Shown in pieces: positions 1 to 5,058 of a stretch of 5,058 nt of DNA (positions are counted from its first letter, which is position 1; each line of letters begins with the position of its first letter). Made by a program: the position numbers and the translations under genes. Under the pieces are notes generated by a model, which ran no database searches, was not told the origin of the DNA, and saw only the letters and a program-made list of their open reading frames with translations. This DNA comes from Aquisalimonas sp. (GTDB lineage: Bacteria > Pseudomonadota > Gammaproteobacteria > Nitrococcales > Aquisalimonadaceae), in assembly GCA_007133445.1 (NCBI GenBank), contig SLMR01000156.1, positions 1 through 5,058 of the forward strand. The letters are read 5' to 3'.

Positions 1-81
1 GGCACCGACGTGCAGGTTGCACCCGGCGATCCCCTGGACACGCGCTACCGGATCTGGTGGAACCGGGAACAGGAGAGCTGA
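1..81 (+). CDS. C-terminal end of an unrecognised protein (partial)
   Basis: Reading frame 1 is open from the window edge to a TGA at 79-81 and gives 26 residues that end in RYRIWWNREQES. Most codons end in G or C, as in the sure genes of the window, which supports real coding. The fragment is too short to assign a family: it has a Pro-Gly-Asp turn (APGDPLDT) followed by an aromatic strand-like stretch (RYRIWW), as might end a beta-rich domain, but that is only an impression. It runs toward pilR, so the two genes are convergent, with 81 bases between the stop codons. The product and the true start lie outside the window. Confidence 0.5.
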   Translation, partial: GTDVQVAPGDPLDTRYRIWWNREQES

Positions 82-119
82 TCGCACGCCCCTGGGCGCT
101 GGCCGTGCCGGGCGTCACG

Positions 120-160
120 CACGGGCCCCGGCCCGGCCCGTGGCGGGCTGCCGTTCCCGC
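120..160. terminator. Two adjacent GC-rich hairpins between convergent genes, possible terminator
   Basis: Two inverted repeats lie back to back just past the pilR stop codon. The first pairs CACGGGCC (120-127) with GGCCCGTG (135-142), a perfect 8-bp stem with a 7-base loop. The second pairs GCGGG (143-147) with CCCGC (156-160), a 5-bp stem with an 8-base loop. Neither strand has a run of T after the stems, so this is not a classic intrinsic terminator. Position and stability suggest a transcription end or an mRNA 3'-end stabiliser for pilSR, and perhaps for the convergent gene at 1-81. The structure is seen in the sequence; the function is inferred. Confidence 0.4.
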
Positions 161-162
161 TG

Positions 163-1520
<1,358 letters not shown>

Positions 1521-1524
<4 letters not shown>

Positions 1525-3143
1525 TGCGATAGCAATCCTGTGGCTGCAAAGTTGATATGGAACCGGGTGCCGGTCTCGTCGGTCTGCACCAGGCTAAGCC
1601 GGGCGTGATTGGCTTCGCAAAGCTCCCGGCAAAGATAGAGCCCGAGGCCGCTGCCGTCACCCGCCGTGGTGAAGAAGGGCTCGAACAGGCGCTCCCGGTG
1701 CTCCTCGGGGATGCCCGGACCGTTGTCCGCCAGCTCCAGGTAGGGCTGGTCCCGGGCGTCGCGCCCGGCGGTCAGGGTGATCTGGAGATTCCGCTCAGGG
1801 GTGCGGGCGTGGCGCGCCGCGTTGGTGATGAGGTTCATCAGCACCTGATGCAGGTGGCCACGGTCGAACCGGATCACGAGCCGGTCTGGAATCCCCTCGA
1901 CCTGCAGGGTCAGCGGATCCAGTTCGGGCTGGGCGTTCACGTCATCCTGCAGGTCGTCCAGCAGCGCGCTCATCGCCATCGGTTCCTGATTCGGGTGTTG
2001 CCGCCGGGACATCCGCAACACGTTCTCGACGATGTTGTTCAGCCGCTTGCCGTGGCGCTGGATGATCTTCACCAGCCGCTGATCGCCCTGGCGGAGGTCT
2101 GCCTCACCGAGAAGCTGTGCGGCGTGGGTCATGGCGGAGAGGGGGTTGCGGATCTCGTGGGCGATGTTCGCGGTCAGGCGGCCCAGGGAGGCCAGCTTGG
2201 CCTGCTGCACCTGGGCGTTCATCTCGGCGCGGTCCTCCAGGAAGATCAGCACGCCGCCGCCCGGGGCCTCGGACAGCACCCGGAATCGCGGCTGGAGCTC
2301 CGGGCCCTTGCTGTTGGGCTGGAGCGGTGCGGGCTCCCTGCGGGGCTCCTCCCGCCATGCATCCAGGGCATCGGCCAGGGGCGGGCAGAGTTCCACCAGC
2401 AGTGGTTCGTCCAGATTGGCAGGTTGCCCCAGCAGCTTCCACGCGGTCGCGTTCATCAGACGCACCCGCCCCTCGCGGTCCAGGGCCAGCACGCCGTCCT
2501 GCAGCCGCTGTACGATGTGGCCATTAAGGGCTTCCTGGTCGGCCAGGTCCTCGCCGCGCCGTTCGGCCAGGGCGTGGCTCTCCCGGGCGCCCCGCGCGAG
2601 GGCGTTGCCGGCGAGGGCGACCAGAAAGAGCGCGATGCCGAAGGCGCCCACCTGGGTGTAGCCGGCCGTGTCGGCGCCGGCGTCAAGCTGGATAAGGAAC
2701 TCCAGGAACAGCAGAACCAGCGTGGCCAGCGCGGCGAACAGTGTCGCGAGGCGCCGGTTCACCAGGATGGCGCCGCCGGCCACCGCCACCAGCATGAGCA
2801 TCGCCAGCCCCGGGTCCTGGGCGCCGGTGGTGTAGATCAGCACGCTCAGGATCACGATATCCAGCACCGTCTGGGCGCCCACCTGCAGCGAGACGAAGCG
2901 GTGGTACTGGTAAGCGAGTACCAGCGCCACCACGGCGACGGTGAGGTAGATCAGGGCAATCTGCAGGAACAGCACGGGCTGCTCGGAGCGGATGAGCAGC
3001 GTGTCCTGGTCGGTGAGGAAGGCCAGGCTCAGCATCAGCGCTACCAGGACGCGGTAATAGGCGAACAGCCGCAGCGGACGCCAGGTGTAGCGTTCCTGGC
3101 CGCTGCTCGTCGTGCCGCCGATGCGCTCGCCGAGAGTGCTCAA
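1521..3143 (-). CDS. pilS: PilS, membrane sensor histidine kinase of the type IV pilus two-component system
   Basis: From the TTG at 3143 the protein is 540 residues, near the 530 of Pseudomonas aeruginosa PilS. About six hydrophobic helices (roughly 26-46, 56-79, 90-106, 113-128, 133-151, 164-184) anchor it in the inner membrane, as known for PilS. A PAS-like domain follows (about 205-305, with VLALDREGRVRLMN). The kinase core has the H-box NIAHEIRNPL with phospho-acceptor H329, N-box NLITNAARHA (437-446), G1 box DNGPGIP (473-479), F-box FEPFFTT (487-493) and G2 box GSGLGLYL (497-504), so it should be active. It autophosphorylates and passes phosphate to PilR. In P. aeruginosa, PilS senses pilin levels in the membrane through its transmembrane region; the same role here is inferred. 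The frame stays open upstream to an ATG at 3305, but that would run through the sucC promoter and into the sucC start. The TTG is chosen because a perfect AGGAGG sits 9 bases before it and because the length then fits the family. Confidence 0.92.
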
Positions 3144-3152
3144 GACGAGGTG

Positions 3153-3158
3153 CCTCCT
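3153..3158 (-). promoter_or_regulatory. Ribosome binding site of pilS that decides a TTG start
   Basis: The plus strand reads CCTCCT, which is AGGAGG on the coding strand and a full match to the Shine-Dalgarno core. Nine bases separate it from the TTG at 3143. No ATG or GTG lies at a usable distance in this frame, so this site is the main reason for starting pilS at TTG. Confidence 0.8.
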
Positions 3159-3188
3159 GCCGTGCCCGGAATCCGCATGGAGCGCCGC

Positions 3189-3217
3189 ATTATAGAGCTT
3201 AAGCCGGTGTGGGACTG
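3189..3217 (-). promoter_or_regulatory. Likely sigma-70 promoter of pilSR
   Basis: On the minus strand a perfect TATAAT -10 box lies at 3194-3189. The 17-base-spaced -35 position (3217-3212) reads CAGTCC, a poor match to TTGACA, so the promoter may be weak or need an activator. Transcription would start near 3182, giving a leader of about 38 bases that includes the AGGAGG site. The -10 box is seen directly; promoter activity is inferred. Confidence 0.55.
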
Positions 3218-3239
3218 TGACGTGATTCCGGGCCCCGCT

Positions 3240-3268
3240 TTGATTTACGCCGGCTGTTGGTGGAGAAT
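3240..3268 (+). promoter_or_regulatory. Possible sigma-70 promoter of sucCD
   Basis: TTGATT (3240-3245) matches the -35 consensus at four of six bases. After a 17-base spacer, GAGAAT (3263-3268) matches the -10 consensus at four of six. A start near 3275 would give a leader of about 29 bases with the sucC ribosome binding site inside. Each box is only moderate, so the call rests mainly on ideal spacing and position in front of sucC. Confidence 0.4.
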
Positions 3269-3285
3269 TGCGGTTCCATTTTCTC

Positions 3286-3292
3286 GGGAGGT
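3286..3292 (+). promoter_or_regulatory. Ribosome binding site of sucC
   Basis: GGGAGGT lies 11 bases before the ATG at 3304, a slightly long but usable spacing. It supports starting sucC at MNLHEYQSK and argues against the in-frame TTG at 3268, which lies upstream of this site and would add 12 residues not seen at the start of known SucC proteins. Confidence 0.7.
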
Positions 3293-3303
3293 CGGGCGCT
3301 ACC

Positions 3304-4479
3304 ATGAATCTTCACGAGTACCAGTCCAAAGAACTGTTCTCCGAATACAACATTCCCATCCCCAAGGGCGATGTCGCTGCGTCGGCTGACGAGGCCGTGG
3401 CTGTGGCCGACAAACTGGGCGGCAGCGTCTGGGTTGTGAAGGCACAGGTGCATGCCGGTGGCCGTGGCAAGGCCGGTGGCGTGAAGGTCTGCAAGAGCAG
3501 GGACGAGGTCCGCGAGTACACCCAGTCCATCCTCGGCACCCGGCTGGTGACGCACCAGACGGACGACAAGGGCATGCCCATCAACAGCGTGATGGTGGAG
3601 CAGGGGCTCGACATCAAGTCGGAGCTCTACCTGGGCGCCGTGGTGGATCGGGCGACCAAGCGCATCGTGTTCATGGGCTCCGTTGCGGGCGGCATGGATA
3701 TCGAAGAGGTGGCCGCCACCGAGCCGGAGAAGATCATCACCGTGGCCGTGAACCCGGTGGCCGGGCTGCAGGGCTTTCAGGCCCGCCAGTTGGGCTTTGC
3801 CATGGGCCTGGACGGCAACCAGGTGAAGCAGCTCGTGAAGGTGATGGACGGCCTCTACCGCCTGTTCGTCGACAAGGACCTGAGCCTGATCGAGATCAAC
3901 CCGCTGATCATTACCGGTGAGGGCGAGCTGCTGTCGCTGGACGCCAAGCTCAATGTCGATGACAACGCCATCGAGGTGGGCCGGCAGAAGGCCATCGAGG
4001 CCATGTACGACGCCTCCCAGGAGGACCCCACCGAGGTCGAGGCGGCGCAGCACAACCTGAACTACATCACCCTGGACGGCAACATCGGCTGCATGGTCAA
4101 TGGTGCCGGCCTGGCCATGGCCACCATGGACGTGGTCAAGGTCCACGGCGGCGAGCCGGCCAACTTCCTGGACGTGGGGGGTGGCACCAACACCGAGCGC
4201 GTGGCCGCGGCGTTCAAGCTGATCCTCTCCAGCAAGTCCGTGGAAGGGGTGCTGGTCAACATCTTCGGTGGCATCGTCCGCTGCGACATGATCGCCGAGG
4301 GCATCATCAACGCGGTGAAGGAAGTGGGCGTGAGCGTCCCCGTGGTGGTCCGCCTGGAGGGCACGAACGTGGAGCAGGGCAAGGCCATGCTGAAGGACAG
4401 CGGGCTCGACCTGATCGCCGCCGACGACCTCTCCGATGCGGCGAAGAAGATGGTCGCCGCCGTCGGCAAGGCCGCCTGA
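3304..4479 (+). CDS. sucC: Succinyl-CoA synthetase (succinate-CoA ligase) beta subunit
   Basis: This 391-residue protein (E. coli SucC has 388) is the nucleotide-binding subunit of the TCA-cycle enzyme that converts succinyl-CoA, phosphate and NDP to succinate, CoA and NTP in the cytoplasm. It opens with the family's standard [12 protein letters not shown]. The ATP-grasp domain covers about residues 1-240: the nucleotide-binding stretch [12 protein letters not shown] (51-62), E197 that contacts the phosphohistidine of the alpha subunit, and metal-binding N199 (LIEINP) and D213 (SLDAKL), all at E. coli positions. The C-terminal ligase domain carries [16 protein letters not shown] (257-272), the phosphate-loop region [15 protein letters not shown] (282-296) and [16 protein letters not shown] (319-334). 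No expected motif is missing. sucD follows 34 bases after the stop, clearly in the same operon. Whether ATP or GTP is preferred cannot be told from the sequence. Confidence 0.97.
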   Translation: MNLHEYQSKELFSEYNIPIPKGDVAASADEAVAVADKLGGSVWVVKAQVHAGGRGKAGGVKVCKSRDEVREYTQSILGTRLVTHQTDDKGMPINSVMVEQGLDIKSELYLGAVVDRATKRIVFMGSVAGGMDIEEVAATEPEKIITVAVNPVAGLQGFQARQLGFAMGLDGNQVKQLVKVMDGLYRLFVDKDLSLIEINPLIITGEGELLSLDAKLNVDDNAIEVGRQKAIEAMYDASQEDPTEVEAAQHNLNYITLDGNIGCMVNGAGLAMATMDVVKVHGGEPANFLDVGGGTNTERVAAAFKLILSSKSVEGVLVNIFGGIVRCDMIAEGIINAVKEVGVSVPVVVRLEGTNVEQGKAMLKDSGLDLIAADDLSDAAKKMVAAVGKAA

Positions 4480-4501
4480 GTCCACGCCACCGAATCACTG
4501 C

Positions 4502-4505
4502 GAGG
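4502..4505 (+). promoter_or_regulatory. Ribosome binding site of sucD
   Basis: GAGG lies 8 bases before the ATG at 4514 in the 34-base gap after sucC. It supports the start [10 protein letters not shown], which matches the known N-terminus of SucD. The gap holds no hairpin or promoter that I can see, in keeping with a joint sucCD transcript. Confidence 0.65.
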
Positions 4506-4513
4506 TTGTTGTA

Positions 4514-5058
<545 letters not shown>

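Noticed and set aside
3215..3230. CRP- or FNR-like site beginning TGTGA in the pilS-sucC intergenic region
   Set aside because: Only one half-site is present; the matching TCACA or ATCAA half at the right spacing is missing.
3259..3271. Sigma-54-like promoter (GG then GC, from TGGTGGAGAATTGC) in front of sucC
   Set aside because: Sigma-54 promoters need ten bases between GG and GC; here there are nine. The rule is strict, and the usual TGGCAC half is also a poor match.
3268..3303. Upstream TTG start for sucC adding 12 residues
   Set aside because: It lies before the GGGAGG ribosome binding site and within the predicted promoter, and known SucC proteins begin at MNLHEYQ.
1557..3389. Plus-strand open frame of 610 codons lying antisense to all of pilS
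   Set aside because: Its protein is rich in G, Q, H, V and R with no recognisable domain, and it covers a gene whose opposite strand encodes a complete histidine kinase. Long antisense frames are expected in GC-rich coding DNA.
3199..4485. Minus-strand open frame of 428 codons antisense to sucC
   Set aside because: It is His-, Asp- and Leu-rich, low in complexity and without motifs, a typical shadow of a GC-rich gene. sucC on the other strand is unmistakable.

Overview
The window is ordinary chromosomal DNA from a high-GC bacterium, and every gene in it belongs to a well-known family. Codon third positions are mostly G or C. PilS/PilR of the Pseudomonas type together with a gammaproteobacterial-style SucC/SucD pair suggest a gammaproteobacterium. 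A GC-rich member of the Ectothiorhodospiraceae or a relative would fit, but that placement is an inference from sequence style and not from a search. I found no undescribed system, no mobile element, no CRISPR array and no RNA gene.

Layout, left to right. Positions 1-81 hold the last 26 codons of an unrecognised plus-strand gene. A short GC-rich gap (82-162) follows, with two back-to-back inverted repeats just past the end of pilR; they probably act as a shared transcription end between convergent genes. Minus-strand pilR (163-1524) and pilS (1521-3143) overlap by four bases (ATGA) and form a two-component operon read right to left. PilS is a six-helix membrane histidine kinase with a PAS domain. 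PilR is an NtrC-type sigma-54 activator (receiver, AAA+ with GAFTGA, Fis-type helix-turn-helix). In relatives this pair switches on type IV pilin transcription; no pilin gene lies in this window.

A 160-base divergent intergenic region (3144-3303) separates pilS from the plus-strand sucC. It holds a perfect TATAAT box facing pilS, a weaker sigma-70-like promoter facing sucC, and clear ribosome binding sites for both genes. sucC (3304-4479) and sucD (4514 to the window edge) encode the beta and alpha subunits of succinyl-CoA synthetase of the TCA cycle. sucD is cut by the window after codon 181, before its catalytic histidine. sucCD is not preceded by sucAB, so here it is a stand-alone operon with its own promoter.

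The main annotation decisions are the starts. pilS is best begun at a TTG codon at 3143 behind a perfect AGGAGG, not at the far upstream ATG that would overlap sucC. sucC begins at the ATG at 3304, not at the upstream in-frame TTG at 3268.
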